NCBI RefSeq assembly: GCF_030718205.1
Contig: NZ_JAUZQF010000005.1
Location: forward strand, 372,001-436,000
DNA: 64,000 nucleotides
Source of the DNA: Nonomuraea turcica
GTDB taxonomy: Bacteria > Actinomycetota > Actinomycetes > Streptosporangiales > Streptosporangiaceae
Reading direction: 5' to 3'
The translations under genes and the position numbers were made by a program. The notes below the pieces were generated by a model, which had not been told where the DNA came from, searched no databases, and saw only the letters and a list, made by a program, of their open reading frames with translations. Position 1 is the stretch's first letter. Each line of letters opens with the position of its first letter. Below are positions 9,539 through 18,122 of the stretch, piece by piece.

Positions 9539-11863
9539 ATGAGATCCCCCAGCGGCGTCCGCCGCTTACTCGCCACCGTCTTGGCCGCCCTGCTCACCGC
9601 ATCGGCGACCGCGGCCCCGGCCGCCGCCGACCCCGAAGGCGGCCACGGCGCGGGCGTGCGGCTCGAACACCTCGACCGCGGCCTGGTAGCGGCCTCCACC
9701 AGCGAGGGCGTGTTCCTCAGCTGGCGACTCCTCGGCGACGAGGTGACCGGCGCCGGCGCCACCGGCATGACGGGCGCCGACTTCCGCGTCTACCGCGACG
9801 GCCGGCCCATCGCGACGGTGACCGACAGCACCAACTACCTCGACACCGCCGGCACCGGCTCCGCCGAGTACCGCGTCGCCCCCGTCGTCAAGGGCCGGGA
9901 GGGCCGCCGCAGCGCCGCCGCCACGCCCTGGGTTAAATCGTTTTATGATCTTCAGCTGAAGAAGCCGGCCGACGGCGTGACCCCGGCCGGCGAGGCCTAC
10001 ACCTACTCGGCCAACGACCTGAGCGTCGGCGACGTGGACGGCGACGGCCAATACGAGTACGTCGTGAAATGGGACCCGTCGAACTCCAAGGACGTCTCCC
10101 AGCGCGGCTACACCGGCAACACCTACGTCGACACGTACGAGCTGGACGGCACCCTCCGCTGGCGGCTCGACCTGGGCGTCAACATCCGCTCGGGCGCCCA
10201 CTACACGCAGTTCCTGGTCTACGACTTCGACGGCGACGGCCGCTCGGAGATGATGCTCAAGACCGCCCCCGGCACGAAGATGATCCGCTACGGACGCGAC
10301 GGCCAGGTCGTCTCCGAGCGCTACGTCACGATGCCGGAGCAGGACGTCAAGGCCGGCTACTCGCACACCGACGACTACCGCAAGAGCGCGGCCGACTACT
10401 TCGACCACGTGGTCGCCATGTTCGAGAAGTGGCACGAGCACCCCGAGGTGGTGGCCGGGCGCTGGCCGGCGACGCTCGAGCAGGCCTTCGGCATCGCCCC
10501 GAGGCATCAGTACCCGCTGTCGCACGAGGCCGCCGTCGACCTGGCCACGCACTTCGTCGACGTCTACGCCCCGAGCCGCAGCGGCAACAACCGCCTGCGG
10601 GAGTTCGCCGGGTTCGTCATCACCGGCCCCGAGTACCTGTCGGTGCTGGACGGCGCCACCGGCAAGGAACTGCAGACCATTCACTACAAGCCGGGCCGCG
10701 GCGACGACGGCCTGCTGTGGGGCGACTACGCGATGGCCCGTGTCGAGCCGGGCAACCGGGTCGACCGGTTCCTGTCCGCCGTCGCCTACCTCGACGGCAA
10801 GCGGCCGTCGGCGATCTTCGCCCGCGGCTACTACACGCGCACGACGCTGGTCGCCTACGACTGGAACGGCAGGAAGCTGAAGGAGGTCTGGTACGTCGAC
10901 AGCGGCCACGCGCCGATGGCGAACCCGTTCAACGCCTCCCCCCACGGCGTGCCGGGAAGCAACCCGAAATATGCCGACCTCACCACCCAGGGCTTCCACT
11001 CGATGAGCGTGGCCGACGTGGACGCCGACGGCCGGCAGGAGATCGTGTACGGGGCCGCGACCATCGACGACGACGGCGACCTGCTGTACTCGTCGTTCGC
11101 CGAGGGCCCGCCGCAGAGCAACGTGCCCGGGCAGAACGTGCGGCTCGGCCACGGCGACGCCATGCACGTCGGCGACCTCGACCCGGAACGCCCCGGTCTG
11201 GAGATCTGGACCGTGCACGAGGGTGCAGCCTGGGCTCCGTACGGATGGGCCATGCGGGACGCCGCCACCGGAAAGGTGCTGTTCGGCGGCTACAGCGGCC
11301 GGGACACCGGGCGCGGCATGGTCGGCGATATCGACCCCGCCATCCGCGGCCTGGAGGCATGGTCGTCGATGCCGCCCAACCAGGAGATCCAGGCGGGCCT
11401 GTGGTCGGCCCGCGGCGATCACCTGGGCCGGACCACCCCTGGCACGAACATGAGCATCCGCTGGGCGGCCGACATGACCACCCAGCTGATCAACGGCACC
11501 GCCACCACCGTGCTCCAGACGCCGACGATCGACGACTGGAAGCGCGGCACGGTGCTCACCGCTGAGGGCACGCTGACCAACAACTGGACGAAGGGCAACC
11601 CGGGTCTGGTGGCCGACGTGTTCGGCGACTGGCGGGAGGAGCTGCTGACGCGCACGACCGACAGCTCGGCGATCCGGATCTTCCTCAGCACGGAGGTCAC
11701 GGACCGCAAGCTGTACACGCTGATGCACGACCCGCAGTACCGCGTGGAGGTGGCGCGGCAGCAGACCGGGTACAACCAGCCCGCGTACCCGAGCTTCTAC
11801 CTGGGCTCGGACATCGACTGGTCGAGAGTGCCCGTGCCCCGCTTCCGGACCCCCCAGGGCTGA
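9539..11863 (+). CDS. secreted rhamnogalacturonan lyase, PL11 family
   Basis: Polysaccharide lyase that cleaves the rhamnose-galacturonate backbone of rhamnogalacturonan I by beta-elimination outside the cell. The 774-residue protein has a signal peptide (residues 1-28, ending in ATAAPAAAD) and then an eight-bladed propeller typical of PL11, marked by repeated calcium-binding Asp motifs: DVDGDGQYE, DFDGDGRSE, DVDADGRQE. I start at the second ATG (9539) because AGGAG lies nine bases before it; the ATG at 9518 has no binding site. Transcription probably starts at the TTGACA promoter upstream. It shares operator sequences with the neighbouring importer operon, and its products are the likely ligands of that importer. 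Confidence 0.92.
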   Translation: MRSPSGVRRLLATVLAALLTASATAAPAAADPEGGHGAGVRLEHLDRGLVAASTSEGVFLSWRLLGDEVTGAGATGMTGADFRVYRDGRPIATVTDSTNYLDTAGTGSAEYRVAPVVKGREGRRSAAATPWVKSFYDLQLKKPADGVTPAGEAYTYSANDLSVGDVDGDGQYEYVVKWDPSNSKDVSQRGYTGNTYVDTYELDGTLRWRLDLGVNIRSGAHYTQFLVYDFDGDGRSEMMLKTAPGTKMIRYGRDGQVVSERYVTMPEQDVKAGYSHTDDYRKSAADYFDHVVAMFEKWHEHPEVVAGRWPATLEQAFGIAPRHQYPLSHEAAVDLATHFVDVYAPSRSGNNRLREFAGFVITGPEYLSVLDGATGKELQTIHYKPGRGDDGLLWGDYAMARVEPGNRVDRFLSAVAYLDGKRPSAIFARGYYTRTTLVAYDWNGRKLKEVWYVDSGHAPMANPFNASPHGVPGSNPKYADLTTQGFHSMSVADVDADGRQEIVYGAATIDDDGDLLYSSFAEGPPQSNVPGQNVRLGHGDAMHVGDLDPERPGLEIWTVHEGAAWAPYGWAMRDAATGKVLFGGYSGRDTGRGMVGDIDPAIRGLEAWSSMPPNQEIQAGLWSARGDHLGRTTPGTNMSIRWAADMTTQLINGTATTVLQTPTIDDWKRGTVLTAEGTLTNNWTKGNPGLVADVFGDWREELLTRTTDSSAIRIFLSTEVTDRKLYTLMHDPQYRVEVARQQTGYNQPAYPSFYLGSDIDWSRVPVPRFRTPQG

Positions 11864-11873
11864 GCCCCAGCGA

Positions 11874-11904
11874 GTCGACCGGCGGCGGTCAGCCGCCGGT
11901 CGAC
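11874..11904. terminator. bidirectional hairpin between lyase and LacI genes
   Basis: Perfect 13-bp stem (GTCGACCGGCGGC with GCCGCCGGTCGAC) and a GGTCA loop. It lies 10 bases after the lyase stop and 17 bases before the stop of the convergent LacI gene, so it can serve both. Confidence 0.75.
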
Positions 11905-11921
11905 GTCAGCGGCCGGAGTCG

Positions 11922-12935
11922 TCAGCCGCCGGTGGACTCGCGGGCCACGACCGTGAAGCGGCTGATGAACTCCCGCGCGACCTGCCGTTTCTTCCCCTTC
12001 TCCGCCAGCCGCCCGACCAGGAACCGGACGGCCGTGCTCGCCATGAGCGCGTGGTCGGGGTCGATCGACGACAGCGACGGCACGATGTAGGCGCCCTCGG
12101 CGATGTTGTCGAACCCGATGACCTTGACGTCCTGCGGCACGCGCACCCCGGCGTCGGCGAACCCGCGCAGCGCGCCCATCGCCACCGTGTCGGTCACACA
12201 GAAGGCGCCGTCGAACTCGACCCCGGACTCGCTCACCCGCCGCGCGGCCGCGGCGCCCTGCTCCATGGTGAGCCCGTCGATGTGGACGAGCAGCCGCGAG
12301 TCGAGGGGGATGCCGGCCTCCGCCAGCGCCTCCCGATAGCCGTCGTAGCGCAGGCTGGACACGTCGACCTCGTCGCCGGGCGGCCCGCCGTCGATCAGCG
12401 CGATGCGGCGGCAGCCCTGCTCGATCAGGTGCGCGGTCGCCGCCCGCGCGCCCTCGACGTTGGGCATCGCGACGTGGTCCACCGGTCCGTCGAAGATCCG
12501 CTCCCCCAGGATGACCACGGGGTAGTCGACCTTGAGCAGATCGGTGTCGGCCGGCCCCAGCCCGACCGTGCTGAGGATGAGCCCGTCGTAGAGCCGGTTG
12601 CGGGACAGGGCCAGCGCGTCGAGCTCGCCCTCGCGGGAGGCGCCGGTCTGCTCGATCGCCACCTTGAGGTTGTGGCGGGCCGCCGCCGTGATGATCTCGG
12701 CGGCCAACTGCCCGTAGTAGGGCCGGTCGACCTCGGGAACGGCCAGCCCGATCGTGCCGGTGCGGCCGGTGCGGAGGTTGCGCGCGGCCACGTTGACCCG
12801 GTAGTCGAGGTCGGTGATGGCCTGCAGCACGCGAGCCCGGGTCTCGGTCTTGACGTGCGGATGGTCGTTGATCACATGGGACACGGTCATGGCGGACACG
12901 CCTGCTGCTCGTGCCACGTCCTGGATCGTCACCAT
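11922..12935 (-). CDS. LacI-family transcriptional regulator (pectin locus)
   Basis: Repressor with an N-terminal LacI helix-turn-helix (IQDVARAAGVSAMTVSHVIN, residues 3-22) and a periplasmic-binding-like effector domain; 337 residues, standard length. The start is the ATG at 12935, eight bases after GTGAGG; an ATG ten codons upstream lacks a binding site. It is the last gene of the operon that encodes the importer (15976 to 12974), so it is probably co-transcribed with its targets. Likely binds the TTTATCGATAAA-type palindromes at 9506, 16088, 16106 and 17097 and responds to an oligosaccharide from rhamnogalacturonan; both are inferences from position. Confidence 0.88.
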   Translation of the reverse strand: MVTIQDVARAAGVSAMTVSHVINDHPHVKTETRARVLQAITDLDYRVNVAARNLRTGRTGTIGLAVPEVDRPYYGQLAAEIITAAARHNLKVAIEQTGASREGELDALALSRNRLYDGLILSTVGLGPADTDLLKVDYPVVILGERIFDGPVDHVAMPNVEGARAATAHLIEQGCRRIALIDGGPPGDEVDVSSLRYDGYREALAEAGIPLDSRLLVHIDGLTMEQGAAAARRVSESGVEFDGAFCVTDTVAMGALRGFADAGVRVPQDVKVIGFDNIAEGAYIVPSLSSIDPDHALMASTAVRFLVGRLAEKGKKRQVAREFISRFTVVARESTGG

Positions 12936-12973
12936 CCCCGCAGCCTCACCGGAGAATCCTCTCATGGAGGGCC

Positions 12974-13795
12974 TCAGCCCTTGACGCTTCCTTGCAGGAG
13001 CCCGTTGACGATGTGCCGCTGCATCACGATGAAGAAGATCACGACGGGAACCAGCACGATCACGCTGAGCGTCATGAACGCCGGCCAGTCCACCGAATAC
13101 TCCCCGACGGCCTTGTAGACCTGCAGGACCAGGGTCTGCTTGTCGGGTGAGCTGATGAAGACGTTCGGCGTGATGAAGTCGTTCCAGATCCACATGGTCT
13201 GGAACACCCCGACCGTGATGAGGATCGGCCGGATGAGCGGCAGCACGATCCGCCAGTAGATCTGCCAGGGTCCGGCGCCGTCGATGCGCGCGGCCTCGAA
13301 GATCGAGATCGGCAGCGACCGCAGGTAGCCCTGGATGAGGAAATAGCAGAAGATCGAGCCGGCCGCGTACAGGAAGACGAGCCCTTCCAGGCTGTCCACC
13401 AGCCGCAGCCCCACCAGGATCCGGTAGACGGGGATCAGCGTGGCCTGCCCGGGCACCAAGAACGCGATCACGAGGAGCACCCCGACCACCCGGTTGAGCA
13501 GCGTCTGGCGCAGCAGCATCGCGTACGCCGCCATCGACCCGATGACCAGCATGATCACGATGGACACGGCGGTGACGTAGAGGGTGTTGAGGAACGACTG
13601 CAAGATCGGCGTGCTCTCCAGCACCCGCACATAGTTGTCCAGGTAAAGGCTCGTCGGCGGCGCGAGCGGCGCGGCGGACGTCTCCTGCTGTGTCTTGAAC
13701 GTGTTGACGACGATGTAGTAGAAGGGCACGCCGACCACGGCCGCGGCCAGGATCATGGCCAGGGACAGGATCGGCGAGGAGCGCTGTTTCCTCAT
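12974..13795 (-). CDS. CUT1 sugar ABC transporter permease, MalG type
   Basis: Inner-membrane permease for an oligosaccharide importer, 273 residues with six predicted helices. The EAA loop (IFEAARIDGAGPWQIYWRIV) is in the usual place and the C-terminus ends in VNGLLQGSVKG, the classic MalG/LacG ending. The ATG overlaps the stop of the upstream permease (ATGA). The larger open frame extending to 14314 is out of register with the coding pattern and is not part of this gene. Confidence 0.93.
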   Translation of the reverse strand: MRKQRSSPILSLAMILAAAVVGVPFYYIVVNTFKTQQETSAAPLAPPTSLYLDNYVRVLESTPILQSFLNTLYVTAVSIVIMLVIGSMAAYAMLLRQTLLNRVVGVLLVIAFLVPGQATLIPVYRILVGLRLVDSLEGLVFLYAAGSIFCYFLIQGYLRSLPISIFEAARIDGAGPWQIYWRIVLPLIRPILITVGVFQTMWIWNDFITPNVFISSPDKQTLVLQVYKAVGEYSVDWPAFMTLSVIVLVPVVIFFIVMQRHIVNGLLQGSVKG

Positions 13796-14733
13796 GAGAG
13801 GCGTCCCTCCAGGCGACGGGACAGAACGAGCTGGACGGCCACGATCGCCCCCACGGCCAGCATGAAGACCACGGCCAGCGCGGAGGCCTGGCCGAACTTG
13901 GCCTGGGCGATGCCGCTCTGGATGATCGACTGGGTGATGGTGAAGGTCGCGTACCCGGGGCCGCCCTTGGTGAGGGTGTAGGGCAGATCGTAGACCTTCA
14001 GCCCGCCGGTCATCAGCAGCAGCGAGCTGACGGTGACCGCGGGGGCGAGCAGCGGCAGCGTGATCCTGAAGAACGACTGGCGCGGCGAGGCCCCGTCGAC
14101 CCGCGCGGCCTCGTAGTAGTCGCCGGGGATGGACTGCAGGTACGCCAGGTAGAGGATGGCGTGCCAGCCGGTGGACGACCAGACGGCGACCATGATGATC
14201 GACAACTGGGCGAGCGTGCCGTCCGACAGCCACGGCACGGGGCCGAGCCCGCCGACCGCGTCGAGCAGCCAGTTGAGCGCGCCGGACCCGAGGGGCGACA
14301 GGATGAACCCCCACACCAGACCGAGGATCGCGATGCTCGGGATCGCCGGGAAGAAGAAGACCGCGCGCACCACGTTCCGGCCGAAGAAGCGCCGGTTGAG
14401 CAGCACGGCCAGCGGGATCGCCAGCACCGTGACGATCACGGTGGTGCCGATCGCGTACAGCAGCGTGAACCCCAGCCCCGCCAGCATGGACGGATCGCTG
14501 AAGATCTTCCGGTAGTTCTCCAGCCCGACGAAGTTGACGTCCGTGGAGTAGCCGTTGAAGTCGGTCACGCTGAAGTAGAGCGACTGCGCCAGCGGGATCG
14601 CGAACAACACCGCGAACACGATCCCGATCGGCACCAGGAACGCCTGCAGGCGCAGCCCTTCGAGCCTCTTCGGCGAGGTGAGCCAGGACAGGGCGCCCGT
14701 CGGTGCGGGCGCCCTTCTGCCGAGCGCGGTCAT
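13792..14733 (-). CDS. CUT1 sugar ABC transporter permease, MalF/UgpA type
   Basis: Partner permease, 313 residues, with a cytoplasmic N-terminus followed by six helices and the EAA loop YYEAARVDGASPRQSFFRIT. It begins one base after the stop of the binding-protein gene and ends in an ATGA overlap with the MalG-type gene. No ATPase gene accompanies the pair; in actinomycetes such CUT1 importers commonly share one MsiK-type ATPase encoded elsewhere. Confidence 0.93.
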   Translation of the reverse strand: MTALGRRAPAPTGALSWLTSPKRLEGLRLQAFLVPIGIVFAVLFAIPLAQSLYFSVTDFNGYSTDVNFVGLENYRKIFSDPSMLAGLGFTLLYAIGTTVIVTVLAIPLAVLLNRRFFGRNVVRAVFFFPAIPSIAILGLVWGFILSPLGSGALNWLLDAVGGLGPVPWLSDGTLAQLSIIMVAVWSSTGWHAILYLAYLQSIPGDYYEAARVDGASPRQSFFRITLPLLAPAVTVSSLLLMTGGLKVYDLPYTLTKGGPGYATFTITQSIIQSGIAQAKFGQASALAVVFMLAVGAIVAVQLVLSRRLEGRLS

Positions 14734-14734
14734 G

Positions 14735-15976
14735 TCAGCCCTGGGCCAGCCGGGTGTCCAGCGCGGCGGCGACGTCCGCCGGCTTGGCCTGGCCCTGCAC
14801 CATCAGCTGGAGCTGGGCAACGGCCTCGGTGGTGAGCGCGTCCTGGACCCGCGGCCAGGCGATCTGCGGCAGGTAGAAGTTGCCGTCCTTGAGCGCCTGG
14901 AGGTTGGGCTCCAGCACCTTGTCGATCACGGGGGTGACGTCGGACGTGGTGGTCATGGCGGCCGTCTGCTTGTTGAACAGCGTGACGCCCTCCTTGCTGC
15001 CGAGGTACGTGAGGAAGGCCTCGGCCTCCTTCTCGTGCTCGGTCTTGGCGTTGATGGCCCAGCCGGGCGAGGCGGCGCCGCCCCAGAACGGCTTGCCGTC
15101 GGGAGTGGGCACCCCGGCGAAGACCATGTTCATCTTCGGCGCCTTCTCCCGCAGCGAGGTCACGTCCCACGGACCCGCGGGGATCATCGCGACGCGGCCA
15201 TTGGCGAACTCGTCCGCGATCTGCTCGCCCTTCAGGCTGACCGCGTCCTTGCCCAGCACGCCGCTGGTGAACAGCTGGTTGAAGGTCGTCAGCGGCCCGT
15301 TCCACAGGTCGCCGAACTTCTTCTTGCCTGCGAAGATCTGGGCGTCCACGTCGCCGCCCTGGCGCGCGTTCTCGTGGCCGACCAGGGCCGCGAAGGTGAG
15401 CGGCATGCCCGCCACCGATTCGTAGTACGGCGTGGTGCCCGCCGCCTTGAGCTTCTGGCACAGCGCGATGAAGTCGTCCCACTTGGTGGGGAATTCGGTG
15501 ACGCCCGCCTTGGCGAGGAGGTCCTTGTTGTAGAGGATGCCGGCGGACCACGACGAGATCGACATGCCGTAGGCCTTGCCGTCCACGGACCAGGCCGCGG
15601 TGTTGAACTTGGACATGTTCGCCATGAACGGCTTGCCGGTCAGGTCCTTGACGAAGCCGCCCTGAACGAGGTTGGTCTTGTTCTCCGCGGCGATCACGAA
15701 CACATCCGCCGCAGTGCCCGAGACGAGCCTGGTCTGCAGCGCCGCGATGTACTCGGCCACGGGCGGGGCGGTGGAGAACTCGATGTCGATGCTGGGGTTC
15801 TGCTTCTCGAAGGCGTCGATGAGCGGCTTCATCGTCTTCTCGTTCTCCCAGGAGAAGAAGCTCAGCTTGGTCTTGCCGCCGCCGCTGCCTTCACTTCCCG
15901 AGCCGCATCCGGCCGTGGCGGCCAGGACGGCGGCCGCTGCCGCCAGCGTCGCGACTGATCTTCTGAGCAGGGACAT
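14735..15976 (-). CDS. extracellular sugar-binding lipoprotein (CUT1 importer)
   Basis: Solute-binding protein family 1 lipoprotein, 413 residues, with lipobox TAGC (Cys24) after a short hydrophobic signal. The body has the FFSWENEKTMKPLIDAFEK start typical of oligosaccharide-binding proteins. AGAGGTG precedes the ATG. First gene of the four-gene operon SBP-permease-permease-LacI. Given the neighbouring PL11 lyase and GH43-like enzyme, the ligand is probably a rhamnogalacturonan- or arabinan-derived oligosaccharide. Confidence 0.9.
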   Translation of the reverse strand: MSLLRRSVATLAAAAAVLAATAGCGSGSEGSGGGKTKLSFFSWENEKTMKPLIDAFEKQNPSIDIEFSTAPPVAEYIAALQTRLVSGTAADVFVIAAENKTNLVQGGFVKDLTGKPFMANMSKFNTAAWSVDGKAYGMSISSWSAGILYNKDLLAKAGVTEFPTKWDDFIALCQKLKAAGTTPYYESVAGMPLTFAALVGHENARQGGDVDAQIFAGKKKFGDLWNGPLTTFNQLFTSGVLGKDAVSLKGEQIADEFANGRVAMIPAGPWDVTSLREKAPKMNMVFAGVPTPDGKPFWGGAASPGWAINAKTEHEKEAEAFLTYLGSKEGVTLFNKQTAAMTTTSDVTPVIDKVLEPNLQALKDGNFYLPQIAWPRVQDALTTEAVAQLQLMVQGQAKPADVAAALDTRLAQG

Positions 15977-16087
15977 CGCTCACCTCTTTGGCGATCGTTA
16001 CCGTGGGGGATGGCACGCGGATGTCCATCCGCGCGTGGGCGATCGGCTCGCGAACGCCACTGTCCGCTATCCAGCCTTCCGCCGTTT

Positions 16088-16099
16088 TTTATCGGTAAA
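16088..16099. promoter_or_regulatory. LacI-type operator TTTATCGGTAAA
   Basis: Near-palindromic 12-mer covering the predicted transcription start of the importer operon on the minus strand. One of four related sites in the pectin locus. Confidence 0.6.
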
Positions 16100-16103
16100 G
16101 GGG

Positions 16104-16133
16104 TTTGTATCGATAAAAATCGGCCGATGTCAA
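16104..16133 (-). promoter_or_regulatory. promoter of the pectin importer operon
   Basis: On the minus strand, TTGACA (16133-16128) and TACAAA (16109-16104) are 18 bp apart, about 130 bases upstream of the binding-protein start. The -35 box overlaps the stop codon of the GH43-like gene. The operator at 16106-16117 covers the -10 box and a second operator lies at the start point, an arrangement expected for tight repression. Confidence 0.6.
16106..16117. promoter_or_regulatory. LacI-type operator TGTATCGATAAA
   Basis: 12-mer with the same CG-centred core as the sites at 9506 and 16088; overlaps the -10 box of the importer operon. Centre-to-centre distance to the neighbouring site is 18 bp, so two dimers could bind on nearly the same face of the helix. 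Confidence 0.6.
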
Positions 16134-17062
16134 GGATGTGTTGCCGGGCCCTCAACGGGAAGGATCGGGCCGGTGAGCGACTCGTCACGATCGCAGGTCA
16201 GCACGCCGTCGCGAACCCGCAGCCGGGCCGCGTGCACGGCCGAGCGCCGCCCGTCGTCCGGCGGGTCCAGGTGCGTGAAGTAAAAGGCCAGCGCCTCTTC
16301 GCCGGTCACCACGACGTCCGCGTGGTGCCCGTAGCCGGCGTCCTGCTCACCGGTCCCCGGCTTGTCGAGGATGAGTCCCTGGGGCTGCCAGGTCTCGAGG
16401 TCGTCGGATCTGAGCACGCGCTGGCCGTGCCATTCGTCCACGATCATCCAGTGGTGGCCGCCGAGGGTGAACACGTTGGGCCCCTCGTGGGCGGAGATCG
16501 TCACCGCCGGGCCCTTGACCTTCCATTGATACAGGTCCTGGCTGTCGGCGGCCCAGGTGTGGGAGCCGTCGGCCTCGTCCTTGTACCAGAGGCGGTGACC
16601 GCCGCCGGGCAGCGCGGCCACACAGGCGTCGATCACGTACGCGGAGGACAGGTCCAAGGTGGAGCGGTAGGTCCAGCGGACGAGGTCGGGGCTGGTGTAG
16701 TGGCGGATGTGGCGTTCATGGGAATGCCAGGCTTCGGGGACGCCGCGGATGACGCTGACGTACATGTGGTACGTGGCGCCGTCGTCGACGATCTCCGGCG
16801 CCCAGTACGTGTGCCGCCCCCACTCGAGGTCGAGACCCTCGATGGTCCCCCGATACAGCCAGGTCACGCCGCCGTCGGCGGAGGAGGCCACACCGAGGTC
16901 GGTGCCGTGGACCCAGCTGACGTCCTGGCGGTGCGGCGCGGTCGCCCGCCTGCTGGTGTAGACGAGCCACCACGCGCCCTCGGCGCGGTTCCAGATCACG
17001 GTGGGATCGGTGGCGCCGTCGAACATGGGGTCGCGGTAGAGCGGCTGGGGAGCCTCTGTCAT
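16130..17062 (-). CDS. glycoside hydrolase family 43-like enzyme
   Basis: Five-bladed beta-propeller glycosidase, 310 residues, no signal peptide, hence probably cytoplasmic and acting on imported oligosaccharides. The three acidic residues expected for GH43 are present: Asp19 in GATDPTVIW (base), Asp145 in YVIDACVA (pKa modulator) and Glu193 in SAHEGPNVF (acid). Likely an arabinosidase or related exo-enzyme removing side-chain sugars of pectin fragments; the exact sugar cannot be read from sequence. It lies upstream of the importer operon and has its own operator at 17097-17108, so it is probably co-regulated. Other propeller families (GH32/62/117) are less likely alternatives. Confidence 0.75.
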   Translation of the reverse strand: MTEAPQPLYRDPMFDGATDPTVIWNRAEGAWWLVYTSRRATAPHRQDVSWVHGTDLGVASSADGGVTWLYRGTIEGLDLEWGRHTYWAPEIVDDGATYHMYVSVIRGVPEAWHSHERHIRHYTSPDLVRWTYRSTLDLSSAYVIDACVAALPGGGHRLWYKDEADGSHTWAADSQDLYQWKVKGPAVTISAHEGPNVFTLGGHHWMIVDEWHGQRVLRSDDLETWQPQGLILDKPGTGEQDAGYGHHADVVVTGEEALAFYFTHLDPPDDGRRSAVHAARLRVRDGVLTCDRDESLTGPILPVEGPATHP

Positions 17063-17096
17063 GACCGTCCATTCTGTAGATCGGTTTGTAACGATA

Positions 17097-17108
17097 CAGA
17101 CGAGGAGG
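17097..17108. promoter_or_regulatory. LacI-type operator TGTAACGATACA
   Basis: Near-palindrome 35 bases upstream of the GH43-like start, resembling the other three sites of the locus (common core TA-CGATA). It links the glycosidase to the same regulator. Confidence 0.5.
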
Positions 17109-17159
17109 ACACCCCGAATGGGGTGCCCTCCTCGTGGACGGACTGACCGGTGGGCCGGC

Positions 17160-17717
17160 TTAGTGCTTCACCGACACGGTGGAGACGGAGGTGGTGTCCT
17201 TCTCGGCCCAGGCGCGGGTGGAGAAGGCGACCGGGTGGCTCTTACGGCCGATGCCGTCGCCCCACTTGGTCACCACGTACTGAATCTTGATGTGGCCCTC
17301 GCCGCCGACGCCGTCCACGCCCAGGGTGTCGGGGTTGAACGTGCCGCCGGTCAGCTCGGCGAAGGTCTTGGCGTCCAGGTCGAGCATGACGCCACGGCTG
17401 GAGGGGTCGCCGGGGCCGCGGTCGCCGACGAAGAAGGGCAGCTTCTTGCCCTTGTACATCACGTAGCCCTCGGTCATGAGCGGCCAGCTGGGGCTGGCGG
17501 CCAGACCCTTCTGCATGGGCTTGCCGGCGGCGGGAAGGCCGGTGTCACCGGCGCGACCGGAGGAGTCGTCCCAGAAGTAGGACGCGGTGGTCGAGCCCTG
17601 GAGCTTGGCCTTGCCGGCGTCCGAGCCGGTGTCGGCGTGGGCCGCGGCGGAGCCGATGGTCAGGGCGCCAAGGGTGGAGGCTGCGAGCAGGGCGATAGAG
17701 CGCATGCGGGCAGTCAT
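17160..17717 (-). CDS. secreted RlpA-like double-psi beta-barrel protein
   Basis: 185-residue exported protein with a clear signal peptide (residues 1-28, ending AAAHAD). The mature part begins with TASYFWDD and contains KKLPFFVGDRGPGDPSSRG followed by VMLDLD, which matches the order of RlpA/expansin-like double-psi barrels (small-residue turn, DRGP, then an I/VxDL segment). Such proteins act in the cell wall or bind glycans. There is no SPOR or peptidoglycan-binding module. Its single-gene setting, between two carbohydrate loci, gives no specific role. AAGGA lies 12-13 bases before the ATG, a loose spacing. Confidence 0.55.
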   Translation of the reverse strand: MTARMRSIALLAASTLGALTIGSAAAHADTGSDAGKAKLQGSTTASYFWDDSSGRAGDTGLPAAGKPMQKGLAASPSWPLMTEGYVMYKGKKLPFFVGDRGPGDPSSRGVMLDLDAKTFAELTGGTFNPDTLGVDGVGGEGHIKIQYVVTKWGDGIGRKSHPVAFSTRAWAEKDTTSVSTVSVKH

Positions 17718-18122
17718 AGTTAAAGGTCAGTCCTTTGTTAGGGGACACGTACATGGATTGCACTCGCTTGACCGACGTAGCCGGGCATGAGGCCACAGTC
17801 GCTACGTGGAGCGCAAGAGGATCCGGGAAACCGCCCTTCAGAGGTAAGGTGCGGGTCATTCCCCGGCAACTGGAACTACGTTACCGACTCGAATCGGACA
17901 AACGCAAATAAAACACCACGAATCCGGCAAAGATCTACCCTGTGCGGTAAAGCCGGCTTCGGGGTTGCGGGGATAACGCCACGGCCGGCCCATCCATTCC
18001 CTGAGCTGCGGGCGCGACGCGCCAAGGGCGCTCGCCCGCGGCCCTTTGCTTCGACCAGACCCGCCCGGCCGGGTCACGTCGACGTCGTGGCCCGGCCGGG
18101 CGCGATCATGGGCGGTGAGCGA
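17718..18122 (-). other. 405-bp non-coding leader region of the RlpA-like gene
   Basis: No credible gene. The stretch 17870-17945 is much less GC-rich than its surroundings and could hold the promoter for the RlpA-like gene on the minus strand, leaving a long untranslated leader. I searched by eye for the conserved ydaO (cyclic di-AMP) riboswitch strings because that riboswitch often precedes wall-remodelling genes in actinobacteria, and did not find a convincing match. A terminator for the next operon occupies 18063-18101. Confidence 0.35.
18063..18101 (-). terminator. terminator hairpin of the arabinofuranoside operon
   Basis: Arms GCCCGGCCGGG (18063-18073) and CCCGGCCGGGC (18091-18101), extended by CAC/GTG pairs around a short loop. 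Located 21 bases after the last stop codon (18123) of the minus-strand operon. Confidence 0.7.

Noticed and set aside
12936..13193. N-terminal extension of the pectin-locus LacI protein
   Set aside because: The added residues are unrelated to LacI proteins and overlap the permease gene; the helix-turn-helix begins directly after the ATG at 12935.
17718..18062. ydaO (cyclic di-AMP) riboswitch before the RlpA-like gene
   Set aside because: The context is suggestive but the conserved GAAYCCGTCAGCTAACC-type segment was not found; left as an open observation only.
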